Shown here piece after piece: positions 32,144 through 43,079 of a DNA stretch of 64,000 nt; the stretch's first letter is position 1; each line of letters begins with the position of its first letter. The translations under genes and the position numbers were made by a program. Origin of the DNA: Closterium sp. NIES-65 (lineage: Eukaryota > Streptophyta > Zygnematophyceae > Desmidiales > Closteriaceae); NCBI GenBank assembly GCA_948144175.1, contig CANXME010002559.1, forward strand, positions 1,302,001 through 1,366,000. The letters run 5' to 3'. The notes beneath the pieces are model-generated. The model saw nothing but the letters and a program-made list of their open reading frames with translations, made no database searches and was not told the origin of the DNA.

Positions 32144-33517
32144 CAGCAATTCGCAGCGGCAAAAGGAGTCTATTACGTAAAAGCTGGAACCGACCGCATC
32201 TGGGTACCAGGATACACGCTACTGCGGGAACTACTGTTACAGGAAGCACACGATGGAGTTACCTCGGGACATTTCGGGGTAGAAAAAACACGGCAGCAGC
32301 TGCAGCGGTACTACTACTGGCCAGAAATGTTGACCGATGTGCAACGACACGTGGCATCGTGCCCCACTTGCCAGCTCATGAAGTCAAGCAGGAAGCGGCC
32401 GGCGGGACAATTACAACCCATCCCGCCCCCAGAGCGTGCTTGGCAGCAGGTGACGATGGATTTCGTCACGGGGTTACCAGCTGGGGCGAGTGGGAATGAC
32501 GCGATCCTGGTCGTCGTCGATCGACTAACGAAGATGGCTCATTTCGCAGCATGCAGGAAATCAATCACAGCCGAGGAAACCGCCCGACTCTTCATCACCA
32601 CCGTCGTTCGACTGCACGGGATACCCGCATCGATCATCAGCGACAGGGACACGAAATTTACAAGCAACTTCTGGCGGAACCTGTGGCAGCAGTTCGGCAC
32701 GCGCTTACAGTTCAGTTCATCCTATCACCCCGAAACCGACGGACAGACGGAACGGACAAATCAGACCATGGAGCAGCTGATTCGAGCCACGTGCGACGAT
32801 CCGAATACGTGGGAACAGCAGCTGCCACTCATCGAGTTCGCATACAATAACGCATCATCAGCCACGACGCAAGAGTCGCCGTTTTACTTGAATTACGGAC
32901 AGGACCCAACAGTACCCATGCCACCGAATCCCGACAACCCCGTCCCACGAGCACAACAGTTCGCCGAGATTCTGCAAGCAGCACGGACCAGGGCAGCAGA
33001 AGCAATCAAAAAATCAAACATCATCGCTAAACGCAACGCCGATCGCCATCGCAGACCCATTACTTATCAGCCCGACGACCTCGTTTTACTCGACACTCAG
33101 AACCTCCGCCTGCCCATCACTCCAAAACTCCGCCCTCGATACTGTGGGCCATTTCGAATCAGTCACATGGTTACGCCAGTCACCGCGCACCTCCTCCTCC
33201 CTGCTGACTGGTACGTCAGCCCCTCGTTCCACGTTAGCTTACTTCGCCCTCACGTGCCATCCACCAGCCAACTCCCACGACATCGACCCACCAGCATGAC
33301 ACGACCACCAACCGAACCAGTCATCACCCCCGACAAGATCCTGAGCCACAGAGTTCGCGACCCTCGAGGAGCCCGCAAAGTAGAGTTTCTGATCCGCTGG
33401 AAAGATCGTACCCCCACCGAGGACAATTGGGTTCCCCTGGAGAAAGTTGAAAATCACCCCGTCGTCACCGACTACCTACGTAGCCGCAATTTCCGAGACA
33501 TCCACGCGCTTTCATAA
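32144..33517 (+). pseudogene. Pol of gypsy element 2, part right of the insertion
   Basis: Integrase zinc domain and core (MDFVTGLP, DRDTKF, YHPETDGQTERTNQ) and a C-terminal chromodomain (EFLIRWKDRTPTEDNWVP). Confidence 0.9.
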
Positions 33518-33544
33518 GGAGGACCTCCTTAGGAGGGGGGGTAG

Positions 33545-33876
33545 TGTAAGGAAATTCCCCTTTCCTTACTTCGCGTCCCTGCCCAACGCGTACATCACTG
33601 TAGCACCTCAGTCAGCACCGTTACCACTCGCGACCATCGCATCATTCATCATCCCGCCCTTTTCGCACATCGCATCCCGACCTCACGGCTCGACTGGTAA
33701 CCCGCGCTCCGGGCCTACGCTTCAACACTTTCCAAACCTCAGTCCTAGGCTCGTCGCGCGACCATTACCGTTACCACTATAGTTTCGCTATATAATGTTC
33801 GCTCATGCCTTCGCTCAATTGTATTCTTGCTTCGATAGTGCAATTCTCGTTCGTTCACTCAATTGCACTCGTAACA
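33545..33876 (+). repeat. 3' LTR of gypsy element 2
   Basis: 332 bp, preceded by a purine tract (AGGAGGGGGGGTAG) and followed by the GTGGT target duplication. Confidence 0.95.
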
Positions 33877-33881
33877 GTGGT

Positions 33882-35291
33882 GAACAAAAAACACCTTTCG
33901 CTGGGGCAGAGCGAGGCACCAAAGGCTATACAGTACTTCAGAACAACAGCGCGATCAAGTGAATTGAATCGAAACAAAAAACAAAGCTTGAGGATTTTCA
34001 TAAAGCAAAAAAGTAAACAAGCAGAACCTTCAGTTTGGAAGGTAGTGTCACGTGACAACATCTGGTGAATCGAGTGAAACAAAAACCTGCTGATACATTC
34101 GGGATGGTATACCTCAGCCGACGAAAACCGCCGCCCAATTTCGCGGTTGCGATAGGACAACGAACCCCCTCGGGATTGACGAGCTCTTGACGACTTGCGA
34201 GTGGCAAACTGGGGCGACCTGGCAGTCCTCTGGGGCTCTGAACCCCTTGGGATTGTCGACTATCTGACGACCTCGGGTTTCGCTGAGAGAAACCCGAGAA
34301 GGATACCTCAGCGGACCCTGAACCACAGCTCGACACGTTGTGCGCCGAGCTGCGATTACTGCCACGTGGCTTAGTAGGGACGGCCGAGATCGAGCCTGAC
34401 AATCGGGAGGTGCCACGACGGCGCCGACGTGGCCCCGCTTCGCACCACCGGGTATATTTCGCTGCGCGCGAAACCTGGCGCGCCGACGAAAAATGTAACC
34501 ATCGTCCACGCGGCGAAAGACGACTGGCATGTGTCCACCACCTAGATAGCCAGAGAACGCGGGGTATTGAGATGTCGGTGTCGCCTAGAGATCCAACCGC
34601 AGCAGCACGACCCACGCGGATGGTTCTGTGCGGACCAAACAATGCATAGGCGAAGAGAGCCCCAGACTCAGGGAATGTCGGCGTCGACCAAGCCTCCGGC
34701 CACGCGCCTACTCGCAGGTCGATGAGGTTTGCGCGGGAGAGCAGGACGCTACGGCATTTCGGGAGAGTGGAACTAGGTGATTGGCACTAGGTGATTGGCC
34801 TATTGCACGTGGCGCACGTGAATTCCACCGTGGCAAGGCACCGGCGGGAGTGCCGTTGAGCGCAGAGCGGCGTGACACTAGACATGCATCGATCGTGACA
34901 CGTCATGCACGTGCACAGCGGCGCTTGCAAAGAGGGCTGCGTGGAGCGCGGCAGGTGCGCAGTGGCTCGCAACCATACCCCTCCTTGACCACGCACAACG
35001 CTCTCATTCTGCCGGTTCAGCTTCATGTTTCTCTCATGCTCCTGTGCGCCATCTAGCACTTCGTTTTCTTCACAGGACCCTCGCTATCTCTGCGGGTGTA
35101 GGTTACTCGACGGCCGAGTCGACCGAGCGGCGGCACAAAGGCGACGACCTGGAATAGATTGCCATAGGACGGTGTTGGGGTCGACCATCGTCGACTTCGC
35201 CTTACTAGGTTCTAGGTCGTCATCTAGGAAAGTCGGCGACGATAGATCAGGGCGACGATAGCATCTCCCAACCTTACCGAGTCGGCGACGC
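33882..35291. other. Interval without a recognised gene
   Basis: No ORF resembles a known protein. There are small inverted repeats (for example CTCGGGTTTC..GAAACCCGAG near 34271-34297) and GTCGAC-rich text similar in composition to the genes that follow. It could contain the promoter, and possibly the left boundary, of the gene unit at 35-46.6 kb. Confidence 0.45.
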
Positions 35292-35528
35292 ATGGCCAGA
35301 GGAAGGGCTAGTGCCCAACAGCCACAACAACTTATCCCACCCCCCGCCGATTCGGTAGACGCCGACATCAAAGCGCAACTGGAACGACTCGAGGTCGACG
35401 CTGAGTTAGAAGCACTTGAGAGGGAATTCGAGGAAGACCGCCGCACGACGATTAGGGCGTACACCGCACCCGTGAATCAGTACCATCTCTGGTTTACCAA
35501 TCTTTCCCTCTTCCACGGCCGGCGGTAG
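35292..35528 (+). CDS. Ndc10-like/Crypton-type YR gene, probable first exon
   Basis: Open from ATG 35292 (MARGRASAQQPQQLIPPPAD). It is charged and helical, then RAYTAPVNQYHLW, which resembles the TRRAY...W.F entry to Ndc10-like domains. It is in the same frame as the next exon, but a TAG lies between them (35526-35528). The exact splice is not resolved; only very short GT..AG options are visible. Confidence 0.5.
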   Translation: MARGRASAQQPQQLIPPPADSVDADIKAQLERLEVDAELEALEREFEEDRRTTIRAYTAPVNQYHLWFTNLSLFHGRR

Positions 35529-35543
35529 AGCATACGAGCGGTC

Positions 35544-36541
35544 ATGGACGACGTCGACATGCCCGACGTTGGTACCCCAACCGACCACAGTCCGTCCTCT
35601 GCCCCCGTAGAGACGCTGAAGTTGCTTTACGATCTTGACAAACTTACTCAGATTCCCGAAGGGGAGTACACCAAGGACATACCGAATCCGCCAATTGGGG
35701 AGTTTACGAAGAAGTCGACACCGACGGCAGATGGGCAGATTGGACCTTCGTCGGTGCCGGCCGGCTCGGAAAACCAAGGTGATGACGACGACGAGGACGT
35801 GGAAGAGAGCGACGACGAAGTCGACGACCGTCCTCCGCATAGCACGAATCCGCGCACCTTGGAAGAACGCCTTAGGCGGGAATTTGAATACATACGTGAC
35901 ATGCTCGAAGAGGACGAGAAGGAGGACAATCAGCACATGGCGGTGCCGCGCGAAGGGTGGAAGGCGACGGACTTTGTAGTGGACGACATGGTGTACTCCA
36001 GCATTGACGTGCTCATAATGGACGCCCTACGACACCTACAATGCTTGGAGAAGAATAACACGCTCAGGCTGTACACCGCGTTCATCTACCACTACAAGAA
36101 GTGGGCGGCGAAGATGCTGAAGCAGATACGCGACAAGCTACCCCATGAGCAACGACTTAGGCACGTCGACGAGATCGGCCACTACATCCGCGACAACAAG
36201 AAAAAGGATTGGTGCAACGAGAAAGTGGTCCGCCGACAGTACATCTGGCTGCACGGCCCTAGGGTCACCGAAACCCGGCTGCGCGCCTACGTGAAGCAAA
36301 TGAGCCGTGAGTGTAACCTCATTGTTGACCAGCTCGGGGAGGAGAACAATGCCAGGCGAACGGGGCCTGTGAGGTCGACAACTGTGCACACGATCCTCGG
36401 GCGCATAAAGGCATGCCAGATGGCGGCGAGGGTGGAGGCGACGCTGTACCGAGAGAAGGAGCTGGGCATCATGAGGGAGATCTCGGTGGTGAGATCGGAG
36501 GTGCGGTTCAACGTCCACCACAAGAACGAGAGGGACCTCAA
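35544..36541 (+). CDS. Ndc10-like/Crypton-type YR gene, second exon
   Basis: Encodes ~333 aa from MDDVDMPDVGTP or slightly upstream. There is an acidic, probably disordered stretch (DDDDEDVEESDDEVDD), then a helical region (ALRHLQCLEKNNTLRLYTAF; MLKQIRDKLPHEQRLRHVD) ending HHKNERDLK. The donor is CTCAA then GTAAGT, leaving two bases of the Lys codon, which the next exon completes. Confidence 0.75.
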
Positions 36542-36629
36542 GTAAGTTGGTCGACAACCTTATTATATATCGCTGTGCACTGTGAAGTCTACGCAGTCTA
36601 ACAGATTTTCCCCGCCGATTTGCGTTCAG

Positions 36630-37506
36630 GAACTGCGCCGACCGTCGACGCGGCACCATCGGCGATACCTACACCGCCGAGCAGTTCCGCCAGATCATGA
36701 TGAGGGTGCTGCCGACATGGGCGGCGGCGGCGTGGAACCCGCGGGCTACCACTCCGTCGCAGACGCTGTGGCGATTCCTGCTCATCAAGGTGCTCACGCT
36801 ACTCTCCCACCACACTCTCCTGCGCGGCGCCAGCATCCGCGAGATCACGCTCCCCGACGTCTTCTTGTACCACCTGGCGAGCACCTCGGAGGTGAACCCG
36901 GATAGCCAGCCGGTCGTCATGGTGATCGCCGCGCGTAACTCGAAGACTTCCAAGGATGCCCGTCTTCAGCAGAGCTATGCTACGCGACACCTGGAAGCGG
37001 AGCTGTGCGCCGTCGGCGAGACCGGCCTGTGGCTGCACTTCATCCTCGACCAGATCGGTCAGTTCTCCGGCACCGACTTTCTTTCGCCGCTTGACACCAC
37101 AGAACGCGAACGCTGGTACAAGAAGCATCTCTTCTTCGCCAGAAACGACAAGGAGCAGGAGGAGCTCTCCTCCGCCACCCACCAACGTTGGACTCGGCAG
37201 ATGTGGAGGACCAACAAGGTGTTCTGCAAAAGGAACGTGCACGCCGCCCGCGCCGGAGGTGCGCAGGAGCTAGCCATCGGAGGGACGCCGCGCGCCCAGA
37301 TCGCCGAGCTGGGACACTGGGCTCTCGACAAGATGACGCGTGCGTACATCACGGCCATTCCCGTTGGGGTGGTGATGCAGAAGGCCGGCTACTCGGGACT
37401 CAAGCAAGACTACTTCTTGGGGCGCAGCAGGGTCGAGCCCTCCGACAAACTCCTGGACCTGCTCGCCGAGCACATCTTCCCCGGCGTGGATGCTATGTTG
37501 CGCGAT
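36630..37506 (+). CDS. Ndc10-like/Crypton-type YR gene, catalytic-fold exon
   Basis: 877 bp between a GCGTTCAG acceptor and a GTATGT donor. It encodes NCADRRRGTIGDTYTAEQF, a helical core, then ARNSKTSKDARLQQSYATRH followed by LCAVGETGLWLHF, matching the SK-TS.../H..R..LC.VG..A..L pattern of Ndc10 domain II. Next are HAAR (codons 37240-37251), GHW (about 37312-37320) and a downstream Tyr (37345-37347). These correspond to the HxxR, H/W and nucleophile Tyr of tyrosine recombinases and to the IGR..GARMAE..GRWN..YL..LP pattern of Ndc10/Crypton proteins. GYSGLKQDYFLGRSRVEP resembles the family's G.YFL.R..V.P tail. If active it would be a DNA strand transferase; if not, a DNA-binding derivative. 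Confidence 0.8.
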
Positions 37507-37599
37507 GTATGTCACGCGACGCCGACAATGTTTTTCAGTCGTCGTGGCCTAGTTGGCTGCCCAACTCCCTACTAACCCACGCCACTTTCCGACTTGCAG

Positions 37600-37851
37600 G
37601 CGGAGACGCGTGCCGTCAACGGGAGCGACGCCGCTGCAGCCGCAGTGCACTTCTTGCGCACCCTCGTGATGTTCCGACGAATCGTCGCCGAGGACCTCGC
37701 GGTGAAGCTCGTCCGCACACCGTGGCACCCGTACGTCCAAGGTTCCAAGCTCTGCAGGATTGCCCTCTTCCAGCACTGGGCGAAAAGGGTCGAGTCGGTC
37801 GACACCGATACGATCAAAAAGCGCCGGGACCCGACTCAGATACAACCGGAG
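37600..37851 (+). CDS. Ndc10-like/Crypton-type YR gene, fourth exon
   Basis: 252 bp, phase 0 at both ends (GACTTGCAG acceptor, GTGAGT donor). It encodes AETRAVNGSDAAAAAVHFLR, TLVMFRRIVAEDLAVKL and ALFQHWAKRVESVD, a mostly helical segment joining the recombinase fold to the coiled coil. No recognised domain of its own. Confidence 0.75.
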
Positions 37852-37937
37852 GTGAGTCGCCGACCATGTCGGCGTCGCTGAATTTTAGCCGGTGAATTCT
37901 AACCTCTTGTCGCCTTTCCGCACACTCAACATTGTAG

Positions 37938-38840
37938 GAAATATCCGTGCGCATGGACACCCAGTATCACAACATGTCCCTCAAGGAGGCGCTGAAGAAG
38001 GAGGTCGAGCGCTCGGCGCTCGAGAAGCTAGGCTTTCAGGAGACGATCGAGAAGCAAAACGACACCATCGCGTCGCTCACCTCCGAGCTTGCTCGACTCA
38101 CCGAGGCACTCCGTGTGTCAGAAGCCCGGAGGATGCCGGCGGCGCCGCCGTCGGCTACCGATCAAACTCCGGGCGAGGGTGGCTCCGCGGATTCGGCCAA
38201 CACGGGGACCGGAGCCAAGAGAGATGATGGGAAACCCCCGCCACCCCCCCAGACGGCAGAGGAGGCCAGTTACGAGCTCAACGTGGTGCAACCTTGGCGG
38301 GATTCAAAGACCGTGCGGGACGCTTGGCGCCTCTGGAACTCCGCCACCGCCAATGACACCCGTCGTCTTTGCGACAGGGTCGCCGAGCCGGGGTTCATCG
38401 ACCGCCACACCCTCCTCAAAGGCGCGACCCAGGGTGCACTCAACATGAGGGTGCGCCGCATGCTGAAGGCCATGGATGCGGTGCGCCAGCTACGCGCGAG
38501 CGACGGCGATGCCGACATCGAAGCCGTGGTCGATGCACTAAACACGATCGCGGCACCGGGCATTGGGACCTTCTGCGATGCCCTCACGGTGCTCAACCCG
38601 GAGACGGCACCGACGATGTCCAAGGAGCCTGGCATGGGCGTCAAGGGGCTTGGCCCCAAGGTGGTCTCGAAGCTACGCCTCGCCTGTGCGCTGGTGGCGC
38701 TCGAGCTGAAGCCGACGACGTGGGTCGACCGCCTGTTTCCAGACACCTGGGAGGAGCAGATGCCGAAGACCGTGGCCGACTTGGCCAAGCAGACCGCACC
38801 TGCGCAGCGTCCTCCGTCAAAGCGCAAGAAGTCGGCATGA
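37938..38840 (+). CDS. Ndc10-like/Crypton-type YR gene, last exon (coiled coil plus C-terminal domain)
   Basis: Follows an ATTGTAG acceptor in phase 0 and ends at a TGA at 38838-38840. A strong coiled coil (MSLKEALKKEVERSALEKL; IEKQNDTIASLTSELARLTEAL) leads through a Pro-rich linker to a helical domain (NVVQPWRDSKTVRDAWRLWN; KGATQGALNMRVRRMLKAM) and a basic tail PPSKRKKSA. The order recombinase fold, coiled coil, then a W-containing C-terminal domain is typical of Ndc10/GCR1-like proteins. The GCR1_C identity of the last part is tentative. The Lys/Arg tail could act as a nuclear signal. Confidence 0.75.
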   Translation, partial: EISVRMDTQYHNMSLKEALKKEVERSALEKLGFQETIEKQNDTIASLTSELARLTEALRVSEARRMPAAPPSATDQTPGEGGSADSANTGTGAKRDDGKPPPPPQTAEEASYELNVVQPWRDSKTVRDAWRLWNSATANDTRRLCDRVAEPGFIDRHTLLKGATQGALNMRVRRMLKAMDAVRQLRASDGDADIEAVVDALNTIAAPGIGTFCDALTVLNPETAPTMSKEPGMGVKGLGPKVVSKLRLACALVALELKPTTWVDRLFPDTWEEQMPKTVADLAKQTAPAQRPPSKRKKSA

Positions 38841-39598
38841 AGATCCTCGGTGTATATGTGTTAGCGTAGGTTGATGATGCCCTAATTTAGCAAACCGTAG
38901 TGTTCCCATCGTACTTGTTGATTTTGATGCAACACGAACATACATGATCCAACACATACATCCGAACCAGATATGTCGGACTCCGACATAGTCGCCACCA
39001 TGTGTGTGCAATTCATTGTGCCTTATTCATGTCGACATCGCTGACTGCATGCAAACGGCGCAAACGGCGCCGATCACGCTATAACCGAGCAATCATACCA
39101 CCTAGCGCTCCCTCCGCGCGCCGACTACGCATCCATGCTGTCCATGCCCGCTCGATAGGCGCGTCAAACGGCAGATCGATGCCGACCTCCTAGAGTTTCG
39201 GCCACCTGGGCGGCGCGGCACATTCCCCAAAGCGCCGACCATTGACCATCTCAGCCTAGCCGACGAGGCTCATCGCCGAGTATATACATGCATACAGCAA
39301 GACGCACTATGTCGACACCGTACGACGCCGAGTTGCTATACGCCGACGGGGTTCATCGAACCGGGCCCGCATTTGAGTAACATGGTAGAGATCAGGTCGA
39401 CCTTGCCGAGGAGTGTTCTAGTAACATGCACTACCAAAAAGTTACAGCCAACAAAAGAAATCCCAACGAAAACTATACAATCAAACGAAAAAAAAATCCC
39501 AAAAAAACCACATAATCGACGCCGCCCATACCAGGCCATCCTAGCAAGAAGACCTACTTGCGCTCCCTCCTGCCGCCCATGGCAGATTGTTATGCCGA
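38841..39598. other. Short intergenic region between two convergent genes
   Basis: Holds the two 3' ends. Apart from the decayed duplicate at 39085-39240, I see no coding signal. Confidence 0.6.
39085..39240 (-). pseudogene. Decayed duplicate of the last exon of the convergent gene
   Basis: Segments such as ATGCTGTCCATGCCCGCTC and GCGCGTCAAACGGCA..GATGCCGA..GAGTTTCGGCC..CACATTCCCCA recur in the intact last exon at about 39596-39800. The copy is shortened and diverged. Confidence 0.65.
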
Positions 39599-40325
39599 CT
39601 ACGCCGCCGTGCTGTCCTTGCCCGCTCTGCCCTTCTTCCCCTTCTTCCCCGAGCTGTCCTTGCCCTGCTTGCCCCTCGGCCTCTTCCTCCCCCTGTGTTC
39701 GATGTCGTACTCCATCTGCGCGTCAAGCGGCACCGCGATGCCGATCTTCCTGAGTTTCGGCCCATCCACGGGGCACATTCCCCAGAACGCGAGGGTTTCC
39801 ACCGTCGCTCGTGCGATCAGTTTGGCCTCGGCTTCAACATCCAACCCCGGATAGGCTTTGGCAAGAGCGGTGGACTCCAGCGCCGGTGCGACGTTGTGCG
39901 CAACCTCCCCAAGGGGTTGCTGCCTGCTGATCGCGACCTCCAGCACCGCCGTCATGACCTTCTTGAACTCGGCGGCGGTAGTCTCGCTGGCGCCAACCAA
40001 CATCGCCGCCGCCTTCCCTTCGCGGACGGCATCAGCCACCTGGGCGCCGTCGCCATCGACTAAGCACCACAGGGCGCAAGCGGAGGCCGACAGCGCCTGT
40101 GCAACCTTCGCCGTCTTCTGATCCGTGTCGCCCTCCATTCTCGCCGCGGATGCAGCGACCATCCCATACGCCGCGCACATGGACACGCGATCAATCATGG
40201 CCGACATCATTGCATCCGACTTCGTGTCGGCATCGACGGGGAACCAGATCGCGGGCAAAAGCGCATCGTGGTGCGCATCGCTTGATGTCTTGTACGCTCG
40301 ATACTTCCCGAGGATATCATCGAAC
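39599..40325 (-). CDS. Convergent unknown gene, last exon
   Basis: After a GCGTGACAG acceptor the exon completes an Arg codon and reads FDDILGKYRAYKTSSDAHHD, an Ala-rich helical domain (AAYGMVAASAARMEGDTDQK; MLVGASETTAAEFKKVMTAV; GLDVEAEAKLIARATVETLA). It ends in a Lys/Gly-rich tail (GRKRPRGKQGKDSSGKKGKK) before the stop at 39599-39601. I do not recognise the family. The basic tail suggests nucleic-acid or nuclear association (inference). Confidence 0.72.
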
Positions 40326-40405
40326 CTGTCACGCAATCACACGAAACTGGCCGTTAGGAACGCCGACGTCGACATCATAGCTTGGCCGACGTTTATCCAA
40401 CTTAC

Positions 40406-42992
40406 CGTGTCTTTGGGAGGAACGCGCCCCGTGCCCATATCACCGTCCACATCCCAGTCGGCAAGAACCGGACTTCCTTCCACACCGCCCTCCACTGCTT
40501 CATCACTGTTTCCTCCAAGCCGGTGAGCTCGGCCATGAGGATCTTGCTGACGTAACCGTCGTACAGGAGGTACACAATCGAGTGAAGGTACGCCAGCTCC
40601 ATCTTGTCGCGGGACTTGCCGATGTATCTGCTCTCGTTCCCGACCACCTTAATCTCGCCCACCCACCCTTGCTTGTCGCCCGTGGTGTCGTGGCGGATGC
40701 CATGACCCTTCCGTTCTTTCACCTTCACCTTCTCCTCCTCCGTCGCCGCCTCCTCCTCCTCCAGCTTCTTCTCCTCCTCCTCCTTCTCCTCCTTCTCCTC
40801 CTCCTCCTCCTTCTCCTTCTCCTCCTCCCCCACCTCCGCCTCCTCCACCTTCTCCTCCTCCTCCTCCTTCTCCTTCTCCTTCTCCTTCTCCTCCTTCTCC
40901 TTCTCCTTCTCCTCCTCCTCCTCCTCCTCCTTCTTCTTCTCCTCCATCTCCTCCTCCTTCTCCTTCTCCACCATCGCCGTCGACATCCCCTGTCCTTTCT
41001 CCACCGACTTCACCATCGCCGACGTCGCCCGTGTTTTCTTCTTCGAGCTCGGCCTCGCTTTCCTTGCGTTGACCGTCCCCTTCCGTTTCGACTTTCCCGC
41101 GCCGACCGCAGCAGTGGTCGTCTTTGGCTCCGCTGTACAACCGGTGGGACTCGCCGAGTCCAAGATGGCCAGCACAGGGGGCTGCTTGGGGCGGTTTACC
41201 GCTTCCAACAGGTACTGGATGGCAGCGATATCGGCGTCGTTGTGGTCCTTCGCCGCCTGTGCAGGGTCAACTGATCTGCCGCCCGTGGCTAGCGCTGCAC
41301 TCACGCCCTTCTCCGCCACCGCCTCGACAATAGCCGCACCGAGTGTGTGTGCAGCTACGGTCACCGACGTCGGCGTCGCGCATGAGCTGGATACCGGCTG
41401 AGCCCGTGCTGGCGTAGCCGCAGTACGTGCGCCTAACCAGGCGCGAAGCAACGCGGACTTTGGGTCCACAGGAGGACGGGCGGCGATGATAGGCGTGGTA
41501 GGTGGGGCACTGGACGTTGTGGCGGCGACCTGGGGAGTGGCCGAGCGACGTGCTGTTGTGGCCGGTGCGGTACCGACCACGGGAGGCTGCTGCACGTCCT
41601 GTCGATGGGTCTCCATGCGGCTGAGCATCTCCCTGAGCGCGTTCGCCTTTGGGGCGGACGGACCAGCGCGGTTAGCCGCAGCATCCACCGCGTCAACCTT
41701 GGCGGCAGACGTGCCTGCTGGTGCTGGAGTAGCCGCAAGGGACGGCCCATCGTTGTTGGCGGCTGACGGGGCGACCGGCGCGCTGCAAGCCGCAGGGGGT
41801 TTGCGGGGGATCGACGTGGTCCCCGCCACTCCGACGGACGGTCCCTTGACGGTTTTGGCGCCGCCATCTATCGCCGTTGGTGCGGTCGCTAGACTGGCCG
41901 GCTTCTCGGCGACCAATGGCGGGGCTGTTGGTCCAGCCTCTTGAGCGGCAACCTGGTCGACAGGGCCCCCCTCCGCACTCCTGATTCCATCGCCCTTGCT
42001 GTGCGTCCTTATCACCTTGGCCCCGTTCTTCTTCAGCTGGTCGACCACGCTCGTACCTCCGCTCCCATCGGCTCCCTTGCTCCGCGAGCCGCCTGGACCC
42101 ACCTGGCCGACGCCGCGGCTCCCATCGGCTCCCTTGCTCCGCTTCGAGCTCAACGCATCATCTCCGCCGCCCGCCCTTTTCGCACCCTTCTTGTCGGCCT
42201 CGTTGTCCGACGGCGACGACCCATGCCGACCAGGCGCCAGATGGCCGATCACCTGGGTCATTAGGTTTAACCCGGACGCAGCAAACGACTGCTGGGTGGC
42301 CTCAGTCACCAGCTTCAACACGTCCGCCTTGAAAGACTTCATGAGCTCGTCCGGGAAGGCTGGCGGTGGGGCGGGCTGCGTGGGCGGCGGGACGGCGACG
42401 CGTTGAGTTACCGCGGCGGCGATGTTGGTCTGCGCAGCGACTAGGTGCTTCGATATGTATTCCTCCAATCCCTTCCTCGCTCGTCCACGTGGTTGCCCAT
42501 GGCGACGACCGCGTTCGCACGTTGCACCGCCATAAACCCCTCCGGATTCTCTAGATCGTCCAACCAGCTCTCCGCCCTCTCAGCGTACGCCTTCATCGCA
42601 TCCCATGCTTCACCCATGTTGGCGGTGATGTTCTCCGTCACGGTCGTCGCCATGGTCAAGGACGCGTCCATCAGCCGACTCGACGCGTCCTGGTCGGAGG
42701 CGGCGACCTGGTCGGCCAACGACCTGAGCTTGTCCACGAGGTGGCCAATCCCCATCGCGAACCTGTCCACCCGGCCCCTCTCCACTCCGAGCGCCGTCTC
42801 GAGACGAGCATTTTCTGCCCTCAGCCACATGTTCTCCTGTCGCAGCTGCGCGACGACGGCCGGCGTTGCCTGCCGACCAGCTGCTGAGGAACCCGGTTGA
42901 CGGCCCGCCTCTACCGCTCCACCCCGGCGTTCCACCCCGGCGTTCCCTGTGGTGGTCTCCACGCCCGTCGGCGTCGGGGCCGCGACGTTATC
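40406..42992 (-). CDS. Convergent unknown gene, large central exon(s)
   Basis: Starts after a GGATTAG acceptor (DNVAAPTPTGVETTT). It reads a coiled-coil segment (VVAQLRQENMWLRAENARLE; DKLRSLADQVAASDQD), then EEYISKHLVAAQTNIAAAV, a long Ala/Pro/Ser/Thr-rich disordered region, and a Glu/Lys repeat (EKEKEKEEKEKEK). It ends in a folded-looking segment, GWVGEIKVVGNESRYIGKSR then ELAYLHSIVYLLYDGYVSKI and QWRAVWKEVRFLPTGMWTVI, closing at a GTAAGT donor. The frame shifts by one near 42470; either a very short unseen intron or a real frameshift or sequence error explains it. No family recognised. Confidence 0.62.
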
Positions 42993-43079
42993 CTAATCCT
43001 TCGCGTCGCCAACCACATTGCCGACCACGTGCGCCTCCTCCACGCCGACATTCTCCACATCGGCACCCTCCCCTCACAC

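Larger units (their letters stand above)
20939..33876 (+). mobile_element. Ty3/gypsy LTR retrotransposon 2, split by a nested copia element
   Basis: 332-bp LTRs (TGTAAGG..GTAACA) are flanked by a 5-bp target duplication GTGGT (20934-20938 and 33877-33881). The LTRs differ at about 4 positions, so it is older than gypsy element 1. Gag and pol are closely related to those of element 1 but belong to a different LTR subfamily. It is broken: a complete copia element lies inside pol, plus about one other break. Confidence 0.95.

Noticed and set aside
42993-43079. Two in-frame stops that would make the convergent gene a pseudogene
   Set aside because: Both fall inside an 87-bp GT..AG segment that splices in phase and has the same length as the gene's other introns.
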